A stretch of 64,000 bases of DNA from Fasciolopsis buskii. Lineage: Eukaryota > Platyhelminthes > Trematoda > Plagiorchiida > Fasciolidae. The stretch covers positions 1 through 64,000 of the forward strand of contig LUCM01011240.1 of the NCBI GenBank assembly GCA_008360955.1. Direction: 5' to 3'. Positions 49,317 through 60,615 of the stretch are shown one piece after another (the first letter of the stretch is position 1; every line of letters begins with the position of its first letter). The notes under the pieces are model-generated. The model was not told where the DNA came from. It saw only the letters and a program-made list of their open reading frames with translations, and made no database searches. The position numbers and the translations under genes are program-made.

Positions 49317-49625
49317 GGAATTGCATCTAATGGTCACGTGAGCGACATGCCCGTTAGGAATCGAGTATTGGGCGCGGGTTCAGAGAAATCCTATCACGGC
49401 ACGCCAAGCTTAGTTGCTTACGTTGATTGGGTCTCGTTGCGTGCGTCGAACATTTGCCTACTAAGTCGTACCCTATTTTCTGTTCCTCCTTGGAAGTGGA
49501 AGAAACCACGCGGGAGCCAGCAGATAACACGGCAGCGTGGAATGAGAAGGCGCACAGCGGACTGTTGTCTAACGCTGAACGACGGTGACAATATTGATGT
49601 TGGTGATGCCATTCTCATCGGCTGA
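49317..49625 (+). mobile_element. RTE-like C-terminal region, second part, in arm 1
   Basis: The frame 49,338-49,625 reads MPVRNRVLGAGSEKSYHG, VAYVDWVSLRASN, TLFSVPPWKWKKPRGSQQIT and MRRRTADC. This is the RRRVLG, RWLGHVLRM, RALFSVPP.EW and GGQQMTW order of RTE C-terminal regions in trematodes. It ends near 49,625, where an inverted fragment of another RTE starts. Confidence 0.85.
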
Positions 49626-51140
49626 CTTCCTGTTTCGTTGCCTGGATGGCGTAGATGATTTTCGATTCGTCTGCAGTCTCGAGATCCATTTCATATCGTC
49701 CTGTGTCGCTTGTTGAAATTACACAGGTAGGCTGGATGGGAGAACGATTGAGCAGCTGGCTTAAGTGTTTGGCCCATCTACTCGCATCCAGATATGAGTT
49801 AGCGTCTGTTACCTCCTAGCATGGAAGGTTGGACCTTCGCCGAAAAGGAGCGCGTGAGTCAATAGCGACTGTGGTTTTCATGCAATCAGCAATTTCTTCC
49901 CAATGCTGTTTACGGTCGCTTTTCTCTGAGTATGTAGCTTCTCAGCGAATGTTGTGGTAATTTTGTTCATCTTGCACACTCGCTTCCGTAGCCTTATCTT
50001 ATTGATTACGAATTTACGCAGGTACCGAATTCTTTCTTCTTCTATTTGGTTCTGCTTAACTGCTCCAGGTTAGCCCTAGCGATGATCGCTTCTAACCCTC
50101 TCTGCGCGATCATTTATTCTGCCACCTGCCTTGGTTTTGGCTTGTTCATATGTATTCGGATTTGACAGGGCTTAAGGGGTACCCGGGGTCTTTAGCTTTG
50201 GTATGTCGGCTGTGCGAGGCGGACCAGCTTTCTGTCATGTTGAAAGATGAAATTTGAGGCAATCGCGTCCTGGTGTTTGGTCCGCACTATTCACATTACG
50301 CCTCCACCATGTGCTCGGCAGTCTTCGATTGATGTTGGCCAGGGAGAACGCACCAAGGTATAGTGGGTCTGATGCACTATCCTACCGTTGTTTGAATATC
50401 GCATCAGCAGACCCCTTTTTTGGTTGTTAAAAGCCGGCATTGGCATTGGCCGGTTGGTTGAGATCCGCAAGCTTAACTAGGCGACCACTTTTTTCCCATC
50501 ACTGATCGGGACATACTCACCTGCTGGTCCAATACAGACGTTCTAATCTGCAGCTAGGAGAATGTCGCACTTTGGAATGCAGTTGATTTAGCTCTAACGT
50601 TCGATGCACCAGGCACCTTTTGCGGTTGGCTTAGGACGCAGAGCTAGATCGTCCACTGCGATAACGATCACGTTAGACGGAGTGCCCCTGAGTGTTGCCA
50701 TGGCAAGTCTCGGTGAAACCGTCTCCCAAGAGCTCAAGGCGCCATAAGCTCAACTGTTCATTACGGTCGAAACGTCATGAATCATGGAACTATCTTCTGG
50801 TTGACTATGATACATCCAGTAGGGTGCAGCCATCCGTTGCCGGATTTGGGTAAGTGTATTTCGGATAAGTAAATGCTATCAATCCCGTGGTCGTAGAATG
50901 TGGACATGGAAACTGGTTGGCTACTGGTATCCAAAAGAATTCTTTCGTCCCCACAGTCTGTATAGATTCGGAGTTTTGTGTTTACGTTTGGATTCTCATT
51001 TCGTGCCTGGGCCACATTAGTTACTTTATGGGTACAGCGCGTAGTCCTTACAGGGAGGACCGCAGCATGGTCGGGACAAAGTGTGGCGGCGAAATCTATA
51101 ATGAGGCTTTGGAATACTATGCATAATGGTCGCCCCTGCG
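49626..51140 (-). mobile_element. RTE-like element (family B), endonuclease and linker, inverted
   Basis: Minus-strand reading from 51,100: LDTSSQPVSMSTFYDHGIDS and SEIHLPKSGNGWLHPTG (about 50,960-50,830) form the endonuclease start with its catalytic glutamate block (LSEVR-like SEIH). KCDILLAAD near 50,565 is a worn GDFNA region. HYTLVRSPWPTSIEDCRAHG near 50,330 follows. The linker reads SEKSDRKQHWEEIADCM near 49,925-49,875 and RWAKHLSQLLNRSPIQPT near 49,760. The part below 49,941 lies in arm 1. No RT follows; the 3' part is replaced by the plus-strand C-terminal fragment. Confidence 0.75.
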
Positions 51141-51144
51141 TCTC

Positions 51145-54100
51145 TTTAGGTGGCACAATGAGATTACACTTTGATGTGGTGTGACGACTTGCGTGCCTCC
51201 ATGATCCAACGACCCATACTGGATGAATTATCTCAAGCCGAGGATCCAATCATACCTGGTAGGTCAATGGATAGAAGCCTGCCGAAGTAGTTTCCTGGTC
51301 CTCCAAGTTGGGGCTGATCTGAGTTAGCAGCTCAGTGGAAGACTAATTGATCCAAGTAGATGGGCGCCCACTCAGCCATGCCTTGCTACCTTGCGGTCAG
51401 GTTCTTGTCAGAACCAAAGTCTTTGGTTGAGAACCCTAATCTGTTTTCTGTTTAGCGGCAGGACGCCCTATCAGTACCCGTCCGTCAATCCCCACAGGTT
51501 GCACGCCTACAAATAATTCCATACTTCATCGGTCGTCGGGCAGGATAATCAGGACCACGCTGCCCATTGCATCTAGTGCTCATGGGGTGGATAGTAATAA
51601 GAATGCTACTGCCCAGAGATCCCTTTCTTTTATTCAACCTGTCTCCTGTCTCCAACCCTGTCTCTTTGGCCGTTCCCCTTACCCATAGTGTCTCCACTGA
51701 TAACACGCCCGATACTCGCAACGGTTCATTGTCAAATTGTGTGGTAGGTGGTTTTCAGTCTGTTAACTCACTTTCTCAAGCTTCATCAGCCTCTGCATCT
51801 GGGTTTCTTCAATGTGCGCAGTTTAATGCAGGCTGGCCAACAGGCGTGTTTGGCTCTGACAGTGGACTCACTTTCGATTGATGTCTGCTGTGTGAGTGAA
51901 ACAGGAATTCAGGATTCGAGTAGAGTGGAGTAGAGTAATTCAACTGAGTGCACCAAATGTCATGTCAAGATGTTTCCTGTACACTTCAGAAGACGAAGCA
52001 GCTCAAGCTGTGGGTGAACGCGGTGTAAGAATTGTTTTAAGTGAGAAGGCTGAAGCAACCCTTTTAGACTGGATCCCAGTTAACAGTGGTTTGTGCACTG
52101 TGAGAATCCAGGGACCAGTCGGTGTTCGGAAGGATAGTTGTGTTAAGCGCAGTTTGTTTGTTATCTCGGCATGCCATGCGTTAGTTTTAATGCGACTCCT
52201 GCTGCAGCTGAATGGCCATCGATGCAGGCCACAAACCCGATTGGCTGTCGGACTTCGGTGTGATTCGGCTGTTCTCAACAGCTACGAACAAAAACTATCC
52301 AATTAACTAAGACCTTCGACGAGCAGCAATGTAGACGAGCAGTGGGATCAAATTAAGCAGGCTATGCATTTGACAGCAGATTTCACCTGTGGTCCCAGAT
52401 CTAGCGCTCATCAAAAACACGATCTCGCAAGGGCCACTGGGTCTAATGGAGCAAAAACGCCAGCTGCCTAACTGCAAGGAATTGAATAAGATGCGTCGGC
52501 AGTTGCAGCGTCAGTTGACGATAAGCCTTAAGAATGACCACGAAAACTTTGGTTAAAGTAGTCGAAGAGATGGAAGTGGCGTCCGCTTCACGTAAAAGTC
52601 AAAGGCTGTTTAAGCTTATACGCGACAGCGGTGGGCGGCGAACTTCGGTTAGTGAAATCGTGTGCGATAGAAATAGAGAGCTCATCCATGATCGGCAACA
52701 AAGGCTAGACCGTTGGGCAGAGCATTTCAAGGATCACATTAGCTGGTCACACGTTAACGTATTCAGTCCGACGTCTGGAGCTGTGAATCCTTGGGAGGTG
52801 TCACTCGATCCCCCAACGGAAGTGGAAGTGGAGTCGAATATTCAGTTTCTGAAGAGGGAAAAAGCAGCCGGTCCGAACGACCTTTCCCCAGTTCTTTTTA
52901 AATTAGGTGGGGAAGTTCTGATGACATCACTTACCTCCTTGCTTTATGATTTTTGGAACGAGGAGCATATTCTGTTTTCGTGGGATGAGTCATTGACTGT
53001 ACCCATGTTCAAAAATGGCACATGGAGTGACTGCAGCAATCATCGTGGGATTAGTTTGATTCCGATAGTTACTAAAGTGTTAACTTGGGTAATGCTGCGT
53101 CGTTTGACACCGATTCGCGAGAGGAACATCGCCGGACAGCAGGCCAGATTTCGGCCAGGTCGAGCGTGTATCGACCAGATACTCTTCGCCAAATAATAGA
53201 AACACCCATCGCCCTACGATCGTAGTCTTTCTCGATTTGAAAGGCGCGTTCGACCGGACAACAATACTCAGTGCTCCCCACCAGAGGGGTATACCAGCGA
53301 AGTTTGCAAACCTGTTGCGAGCATTGTGCTCGCATACTTACGGTCGCGTGAGGGCATACGGTGAACTGTCACGTTCATTCGAAACGACTAGTGGCGTTCG
53401 ACAAGGGTGTCCCATCTCTCCATTCTTGTTCAACTTCGTCATGGACGAGGTGATGGAAGATGCTTTAGGAGGTCTCCGGGATGTAGGAGTCGAACTGGGA
53501 AGTGGAGGAAAGCTATGCGACCTAGATTACGCAGACGACGTCGTGTGCCTGTTCGAGTCTGCGGACCATGCACAACGGGCACTAGATAGACTGTCGAGAT
53601 CGGTTGCTCGGTTCGGCATGTGCTTTGCACCTTCAAAGGGCAAAGTACTGTTACAGGACTGGACGACAGCAGCGCCGAACTTGGTGCTGAGCGTAGAGGA
53701 ACTAATGATTGTGGACCGTTTCACTTACCTTGATAGCTCGGGAGTGGAGGTAAATGCACGTATATGGAAGGCTGGAGCAGCTTACGCTGGACTGAAGCAC
53801 TTGTGGTGTCGGCCTGATATTTCACTGAAGTTGAAGTGTCGTGTGTACTGTGCTGCAGTGCGTTCAGTTCTGATGTGCGGTTGCGAGACATGGAATATTC
53901 GTGTGGGAGATTTTCGTCGGTTAGAGGTTTCCGACCACCGATGTCTACGTAGTATGGCTAGAATTGGATGGAATGACCGGGTGAGTAATGAATGTGGTAG
54001 ATGTCAATTCTGTGACTACCTTGTTTCACCTTGTGAAGCTTAGTAGCTACGCTGGTTGGGCCACCCGTTGTGTATGGTGAACATCGTCTCCATATCGTGC

Positions 54101-54254
54101 GCTATTTTGTGTTCATCCGGAGGAATTGAAGAAACCATATGGAGGTCAACAGATGACGTAGCAACGTGAAATGTGAAAATGTACAGCAAACCTAGGTGAA
54201 ATAAATGTCTCACGTCTTGTTGGTTGAGGTCCGAAAGACTCGTCAAGTAGCTGG
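51145..54254 (+). mobile_element. RTE-like retrotransposon (family A), most complete copy, endonuclease core deleted
   Basis: 51,145-51,740 is a non-coding 5' region shared with 595-1. The endonuclease starts near 51,790 (GFFNVRSLMQAGQQACLALT, SIDVCCVSETGIQDSS) and continues after a frameshift from 51,896 (GDEAAQAVG-like DEAAQAVGERG, DWIPVNSGLCTV). Near 52,178 it jumps from FVISACHA to LMRLLLQLNGHRCRPQ, omitting the GDFNA catalytic middle. The linker and RT start are in 52,534-53,196 (REKAAGPNDLSPVLFKLGGE). The palm is in 53,237-54,043 (SGVRQGCPISPFLFNFVMDE, YADD at 53,528-53,539, CGCETW, RRLEVSDHRCLRSMARIGW). The C-terminus is frameshifted after 54,000. About 3.1 kb, inactive. Confidence 0.9.
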
Positions 54255-54435
54255 CTGATGAAATCACTTGCTTCCTTGCTTCGTGATATTTGGAATGAGG
54301 AGCGTATCTCGCTATCGTGGGGTGAGTCACTGATTATGCGCATCTTCAAGAAGGGTACACGGAGTGACTGCGGCAATCATCGTGGAATTAGTTTAATTCC
54401 GATAGTTACTAAAGTGTTAGCTTCGATAATGTGAC
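54255..54435 (+). mobile_element. Second RTE-like RT piece fused to the end of the family A element
   Basis: Immediately after the C-terminal GPKDSSSSWL the same strand reads MKSLASLLRDIWNEERISLS, then IFKKGTRSDCGNHRGISLIP and TKVLASIM. This repeats the RT segment found at 52,920-53,090 of the preceding element. It is therefore a partial second copy of family A joined in the same orientation, not part of a single protein. It stops at a TGA near 54,433. Confidence 0.8.
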
Positions 54436-54799
54436 CAACCAAGTAGTTCGTACGCCTTTTTGTTGGTTTTCCGCCATTCCAGGACGTCCAACGCGTCTGA
54501 AGTAGTCCTGATGCATGGCTACCGCTGGCCTACTAACAGCTTATTCCTCACTCGGTAGAACTGATTTCAACCCAGTCGATTGGGTGAACCTCCAGGTAGC
54601 CGTTAGGTCCAGTTTGCTCCAAGTTCCAAATCTACGCCAGTGTTGCGCCCGGCGAAGGCTAGGGAGCATAGTTTCTTTATTCATATTAGTAAGCTGTTAG
54701 TTTCCACACTTATTTTTTTATGCAGTATGGAACCATATCTCATTACTTGGGAATCATACCGTTATTTCTGTGACGTGTTTGACGCGTAGTTGTAGTCGA
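54436..54799. other. No feature recognised
   Basis: A 61-codon plus-strand frame (54,515-54,700) has no motif. The stretch separates the RTE chimera from a pair of SINEs. Confidence 0.35.
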
Positions 54800-55010
54800 A
54801 GGAGCATATCCGCTAATTACCAGGACTCCATCACCCCAAGGGGGAGGAGCTAGCAACCGTGACCATGAAACGTGGAATGGAAGAAAACCACATAACGTTC
54901 CAATAGGCAAGTTGTGGTAACGAGTCGGACGATGGCGAATTGCTGCCCACCACCACGGCGACCGGCGGCTCTTGGATTCGAACCTGCGGCTTTTTGGGGT
55001 GACAAATGGT
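54800..55010 (-). mobile_element. tRNA-related SINE, left half of a head-to-head pair
   Basis: Minus-strand reading from 55,010: GTCACCCCAAAAAGCCGCAG, GGTTCGAATCC (a perfect B box), GCCGGTCGCCGTGGTGGTGG, CAATTCGCCATCG, CGTTACCACAACTTGCC. The blocks match the SINE at 61,880-61,985 in order. The 3' half is diverged and fades near 54,800. Confidence 0.7.
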
Positions 55011-55200
55011 TAAGAGGATAAAGCATTCGTCACCTCAAAAAGTCAGGTTCAATTCCGAACCTGGCAGTTACTTCGTTACCACGCCTGACCTTTTGAGACC
55101 CTATATGGTTCTATTTCACACCAAGTTTCATTGTTATAATCGCCGGTCCCTCCCTGTGTGGTGAGCCCTAGTAGCTATGTGATATGCTCCCCTCATTGCA
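55011..55200 (+). mobile_element. tRNA-related SINE, right half of a head-to-head pair
   Basis: TGGTTAAGAGG near 55,010 fits a polymerase III A box, and GGTTCAATTCC about 32 bases later fits a B box. The body continues with CGTTACCACGCCTGACC, ATGGTTCTATTTCACACC, AAGTTTCATTGTTATAATC, CCTCCCTGTGTGGTGAGCCC and a GCTATGTGATATGC end. This is the best-preserved copy of the family in the window and serves as its reference here. Confidence 0.75.
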
Positions 55201-55561
55201 ATCTTGTATCGTATCATAAAAGTGCCTAATGCACTTGATCACCACCGATTCTTGTTACGAATAATTAGCAAAGCACAACCACCGCGCTTGTCCCGGGTCC
55301 TGGATCCGAGACGGACGGTTGCCAGTGTCACATCCTGACCTTCAGGCTGTACGCGGAAGGCCTGTGATCATGCAAGATCGGTAACGATCGGGTGCTCTCA
55401 TTCCTGAGCAACCTTTAATTTACTCAAATCATCCCTCAATAAGTTTTTATTTCATTTTTACAAGGTAATAATTGTGAGTCTTTTTCTCAGTTTCCCCCAC
55501 GTTTTTTGGCTGAAATGCGACATCAGCGGGATGTCTATGGCTGTCTCATTTCCTTACGCGA
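55201..55561. other. No feature recognised
   Basis: Nothing identifiable. A pyrimidine-rich CTTTTTCTCAG near 55,480-55,490 could be a splice acceptor for the open frame that follows. Confidence 0.3.
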
Positions 55562-55885
55562 ATGTTGACTGATGATAGATATTCACGAAAAGTACGTGAA
55601 TATTTCGTTCGTTACGATGGGGATGAAATCAGAGTGATTTTTCAACCTTGTTCATCCTCCGAAATCGACACTAATATTATTGGGAGAAGTTCATTGTGGT
55701 GTCCGAATAGCCTACTCAGGATGTTTCTTTTCGCAGATATGTGGAGTGATTTTGTACGGACACTTCGCGGCGTGAAAGATGTAAACAAGACATCTGTATC
55801 ATTAATTTGTAACGTCCAATTAATTGGACGAAAACATGTTGAGCAGTGGGAGCCAAAGTGGGTCTCTTTTCAAGTTTATCAGTAA
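55562..55885 (+). CDS. Unrecognised 107-codon open frame
   Basis: The frame encodes a mixed-charge, globular-looking sequence (VREYFVRYDGDEIRVIFQPC near the start, WEPKWVSFQVYQ at the end) with none of the retroelement motifs seen elsewhere. Upstream pyrimidine-rich sequence could supply an acceptor, but no GT donor fits its end. It could be a terminal exon, a fragment of an unrecognised element, or chance. No function is proposed. Confidence 0.2.
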   Translation: MLTDDRYSRKVREYFVRYDGDEIRVIFQPCSSSEIDTNIIGRSSLWCPNSLLRMFLFADMWSDFVRTLRGVKDVNKTSVSLICNVQLIGRKHVEQWEPKWVSFQVYQ

Positions 55886-56830
55886 TGCGGACGTAAATTA
55901 ATTTTAGTCAATATCAAAGACATGATAAGCAAGGGGATAAACAGTGTTAATGAGATTTAAGAAAATAAACAGAAAATAGAAACTTGCAATAGAATTGCTT
56001 GAAATTAGTGGTATTCTGGTAAAAATAAGTGCATATTCAACTGGAAGCGGTGACATTTTTCGCCACTGCTCGACTGCTTTGCTCTAAGCCACATGAAAGC
56101 ACTTTGACAGCCTAACCGCATTCGATCCATTGCATTTTTCTTATGTCTGTTTTTATTCTTAGGCATGTCACATAGTGCGGAACCACGGCGAACAGCTGAG
56201 ATATCGCAAAACGAATTAGGTCTAGTGTTCCGTAAGCAACAGGCTGTTTTTAAGTCTCTCTTCTGAGTGGGCAAGCGAGCGATAAGCGAACGTAGCTGAA
56301 CGCATGCATGCACACATGTGCGTGTATGTCTGTGTATTTATGTGACTCAGACGTCGATTCTGTCAGTCAGGCGAGTTTTCAGTTTGCTTGCGCACATATG
56401 TGCGCTTAAGGTGCGTGCACTGAGCAAAGAGAGTGGAATCATGAATCGTTTACGTGCTGCATATATGATGCACCAGTGTTTGGAGCAGGTGTATCTAGTT
56501 CTTGCTGTCCGGTACAGAAGAGTTCATAGCAGTTAATCTCTGCCGAATAGACCTACAGTCTCCTAGCACTTTATTGGGGTTTTGTGGTTCGGGTTGACTT
56601 TATGTAGTTCTGTACCAGTCCAATTTTTGGGGTTATGGTGGTGGGCTCTAGTGGTTGTGGTGCATATTACTTCCACTACACTTATGCCTCCAGCATATCA
56701 AAGAATGTTGTCGTTGTTTCTTTTCTTCCGTGTCAGCCTTCTGCTTCTGGTTCTCTGTTATTGCAACTCTTTAATAGATTTACTTTTACACCCATTTTAA
56801 ACGGGGCTCACGAAAGGCACGGTCTCAGAA
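55886..56830. other. No gene recognised; contains a 16-base perfect palindrome
   Basis: GCGCACATATGTGCGC at 56,390-56,405 is a perfect palindrome in a TG/CA-rich stretch (56,290-56,420). A 102-codon minus-strand frame at 56,313-56,005 shows no motif. Confidence 0.4.
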
Positions 56831-59660
56831 TGGTTACGTGATAGTAATCTGGAGAGATAAATAACTTGCGGCTACTTTCTTCCTTCTGGACTTATGCAGC
56901 AAAAACGGTATGCGAGGACTCCTTAGGTTGAGAATTTGTGCACGAATAAGGAATTCGAGGCAATTAGCTACACCTTTATGACGGATATCATTGGAATCAT
57001 GAAGCCAGCGAGCACTGTTGCCTATGCGTTGTGATTGTAAACCTCTGACAGCTTTCAATCCTCAGTGCAAGGTTCGACTTACAAGCTAGCGTTAAAAGCC
57101 GCTGTATGTGTCCTTCTGGGGAATAGCATTCGAAATCGCCCCATAAGGTTAACACATGTTCCATTGCATTATGTAGGGTCATAGACGAATCATGGTTCCT
57201 GATGAAAGGCCGATGAAGTTGAGTGGATATCATGGCGGCGCCACAACTGTCGTAGGTTTTCGAAAGCTGCTCTGGCTTTCGCAGATGTGAATTTTGTGAT
57301 TTGACTTTCTCTCCAACACCTCATCCATCTGTGAGCCAGGCTCCCGAGGTCCTTGTGGTTTTTGGGTACTTCTCACCGGTTAGCACAAATATTGAGTGCA
57401 GGTGCAGGTTCTTGCCAGTCTTGAGGGTGTACTTTGTATTTTGAAGACGCGAAGCGCACACCGTACGTAGATACCTTAATCGCTAAGCGGTCTAACGCGT
57501 GTTTAGTTGTCTGTGCGTAGTTACTCAACAAGACGATATCATCGGCGTACTCTAAATTATAGTTCTGTTCCCTGGAAAGAGTTAAACTCCATCGTCTAAA
57601 CGACAACATAAGGCGTTCCATAGAACATCCTCTATGGCAAAGCGGAATGGGGATATAGGGCAGCCTTGCCGTATTCCACTGAAGACGAAGAGGGGTGGTG
57701 AAAGCTGGCCATTAGCCCTAACCCGACCTGACGTATGACGGTGCAACTCTTTGAGGACTGGCACTTACTTCCCAGTGTCATAGTGCGGACCTATAAACAA
57801 AGTCACAGGCTGCGCGAATGTCCAAGAACACGATGATCGTAAGCCTTTGGGAAGTACAACGGTGCTTTAACATCTTTTGGAGGGTGAAGATTTCGTCGAC
57901 GCATTCACTACCAGGACAAAACCTAGCCTGTTCCTCACGAATTTGCACTTCACACCTGTTGTGTAACCTGCGAAGGATGATCGATAAAAGCGGCTTTGAC
58001 GCTTTTGAGTATAGGCTCATATTCCTTTGGTTAACGAGTAAGTCGACTCCCTCTCCCACAAAGAGGGGACTTTCTCGAGTACCAGATCTTTGAGAACAAC
58101 TTGAATTTCTTTGATCAGTTCAATTCCTTCTATAAATGGAGCTGTGGAAAGCTCATTGGAACCCGTCGTTATGACGTTCTAAGACTCGGATTTTCTTCAG
58201 AATCTTGGCCTCAGTTGGTGGATCTGTTGTAACAGGCCACTGAAAGCTTGTCGGAATAGCTGCGGGAGGCGCTGACGCTAAGAGTCAATCAAATTGTGCT
58301 TGAAAGTGCCTCGCCCAGCGTTCAAGACGACACTGCAGGTTGTAGATAGACGAGCCGTCAGCTTCACAGATCGTTTCGCCCACACCCAATGCTTCCCTAC
58401 CGGTAGCTCGGATGAGGTGAAACAGCTTGCGGGAATTTCCGTAACGGCAGCACGTTCCTTCTCCAGAGCTCATTGAGACTACCTGACCTCGCGATCCCCA
58501 AGCAAGCTTGCACTGAGTTCAAGTCTCATTACCAGCCTTGCTCCATTATACTCGCTACCATCCGGGATGGATTGGCGTGCGTCAAGAAGACGCAGAGACT
58601 CAGCAAAGATCCAAGGTATCACAACGCGACGGGTCAGGCCAAAACTAACGAAGCAGATTGCAAGGCATTCTTGGTAAGCGACCAGTGCTGATTGATGTTT
58701 TGAGGTGCAGGCAATCCTAGCTTTTCAGCCACCACGCTTCAAAAGATTGATAGGCAAGTAGAATCGGATAGGTTGGCTCAATTGGACCGACGCTGCCACG
58801 TGTGTTATGAGCGCCCATCAAAGCACATAGCTAATGCATACTAGCGCGTGACCGAAATCAAAGGAGATGCTCCAGCATGACTGGAAGTCCCCGTCATTTG
58901 TAGCTAATGGCGATTTGATCGATCTGAGTTCATCGTTGACTCGAAGGGTACGGACACCAGGCGGCGCACCGGCAGCTAGAACTTCTGAAGCTCGTACTAG
59001 CGAGAAAAAATTGATGGTCCGAATACAAAACCAACAACTGTTCCCCGTTTTCAGAATGGCAGAAATCGAGACCAAAGGATCCTCCTAGATGCGCCTCATT
59101 TGAGAACAGCTGATCTACTATAGCATTCGTGTCCCCTACTAAAATCATGATGTCACCCGGCCTTGCTGTGCATGAGAGGTCGTGCAGCTTTGGATAAGAA
59201 GTGTTGTTGACTGCATCTGGGCTACGGTCTGTTGATGCATACGCGGAGACCACAAACAAGTTGCGTTTATCAGAGCGTCAGATGTCTACTTTGTATAAAC
59301 TTCCAAGTCTCACTGCTCATAGCCGGCTGTCAACTGAGATTCATTTAAGTAGCCAGCCTTAGCCCTATCACGGAGACCCACACCAACGCTAGCAACACCA
59401 AAAGCCGCAGCCTCAGTCCCCAGAAAGACGCAGACACAAATTCACAGAAGGACTAGATGGAATGTCAGTCGGATAACAGAGCTGGAGTCTTGAATTCGAG
59501 TCCCTTGGGCAGAACACACCGATGTCTAGGGTCTCCAGTGTACGGGCTAAACATCCCTGTTGACTTATTCCAGTGACATTACCACTAGCATGGCCGACTG
59601 CAGTTCCGGAAGAATAGGATGGGAAGACAAGGAAAAACATAACTGAATAGAGGAATAAAT
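56831..59660 (-). mobile_element. RTE-like retrotransposon (family C), near full coding span, decayed
   Basis: Minus-strand order is complete. 59,640-59,413 has LARTLETLDIGVF and RDSNSRLQL (endonuclease start). 59,259-58,930 has LFVVSAYASTD-like FVVSAYASTDRS, ILVGDTNAIVDQLFSNEAHL with the GD.NA catalytic block, and ENGEQLLVLYSDHQFFLAST. 58,473-58,285 is the linker (GNSRKLFHLIRATGRE, ERWARHFQAQF). 58,059-57,778 has IREEQARFCPGSECVDEIFT and IIVFLDIRAACDF. 57,764-57,582 has SGIRQGCPISPF. 57,621-57,373 has LEYADDIVLLSNYAQT, with YADD intact near 57,539-57,550. Weaker C-terminal traces (LRQLWRRHDI near 57,250) run to about 56,840. Frameshifts and stops throughout; it differs from family A in its palm and C-terminal residues. 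Confidence 0.88.
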
Positions 59661-60615
59661 AGATATTTGCAGTGAAAGATCGCTTTCACAATCTAGAGAA
59701 GAGCCAGAAGCGTTTTCTCGAAGATCAGTTTTATTCATGGTTAGGTGCATTGGGGTCGGCCAGGAGCAGGAGCCACCGGCTTTGAGTACGCCGGTTTCAG
59801 TGCTCGGTCTACGTCCACCAGTTTCATTTCCTATTCTGTGGGTAGTTTTCTGGTTGCGCTTGGGCGTGCGTTCTCACACTACACTTCTCGTTTGTGGAAT
59901 TTCTTGGTCTCCGCTCGGTACCGCATGAGGTGAGGCGCTCAAACAGTAGTCGAGGATGCTAGTTTGGCCATACTGAAGGTTGATGATCTTGGTGGTAGAG
60001 CCGGCCTAACAGTCACAGTAGCTGTTGTTCACCAATCTTCATCATGCAGTTGGATGCATTTGGCGCCATTCTTGGTAGATCTACTACGGTCAGCCTCAAT
60101 CAAGAAGGGATTCCTGATTCTAAGGTTCACGAACTGAGTCACAGTCGGCCTGGGCACTCTGCAGCCTGGGTCATCTGTCCCGTCCACCTATCCGATCACA
60201 GCACTCGTTTGATGGCTGTTTGTCTTAGTATGTCGACCATTCTTATGAGATTTATCGGGCGGAACCTCGTTGCTTGTTCCCTATTTCTACATTCTTGCGT
60301 GATAACCTTCAGGATTATCGTGACTGTCAGGTTCTTACATCGTCCCAGAACTGCTTCCTGTTGGGATTTAAGATGATTGAGGGTTGTCTCCAATGTGAAT
60401 TTCTTCCTATATGAAATGCAGATTCGTTCACTTGTTTGATGGGTTCACGAGGGAAGTCTTCATACCGCCTTTGTTCAGAAATTTCCTGTTTCCACTATAG
60501 ACGCTTGCTTTTTATAGCACTTGATAGTGTGACGGGTCAACTGCAAGAGTGAGGATCCCAGTCGTGCATGTGTTTGATTGCTAGTTTGTGACAACTTTAT
60601 CGACTAGTCAATAAA
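59661..60615. other. Unassigned
   Basis: Part may be the 5' region of the minus-strand RTE on the left or the leader of the gag fragment on the right. A plus-strand 110-codon frame (60,044-60,376) has no motif. No LTR boundaries could be identified. Confidence 0.3.

Larger units (their letters stand above)
48515..49941 (+). repeat. Inverted duplication, arm 1
   Basis: Near-identical to the reverse complement of 61,227-62,653; each base x pairs with 111,168 minus x with no indel. Every open frame in one arm recurs at the mirrored coordinates in the other. I found one internal mismatch, giving R-N versus R-K in an antisense frame near 49,218, and a few at the inner edge beyond 49,926. At the outer edge both arms share GGATGCCCTCGG and then diverge at once. 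The arm holds an RTE fragment, a nested SINE and part of a second, inverted RTE. Confidence 0.92.

Noticed and set aside
50782..51249. 155-codon minus-strand frame as an independent gene
   Set aside because: Its C-terminal part is the start of an RTE endonuclease, and its N-terminal part is antisense to the 5' region of the neighbouring RTE.
54990..55060. Functional tRNA gene
   Set aside because: A and B boxes are present but no cloverleaf with acceptor pairing can be formed; the sequence continues into a repeated SINE body.
56390..56405. 16-base perfect palindrome as a protein-binding site
   Set aside because: It lies in a TG/CA-rich stretch with no gene nearby; no factor or repeat copy supports a function.
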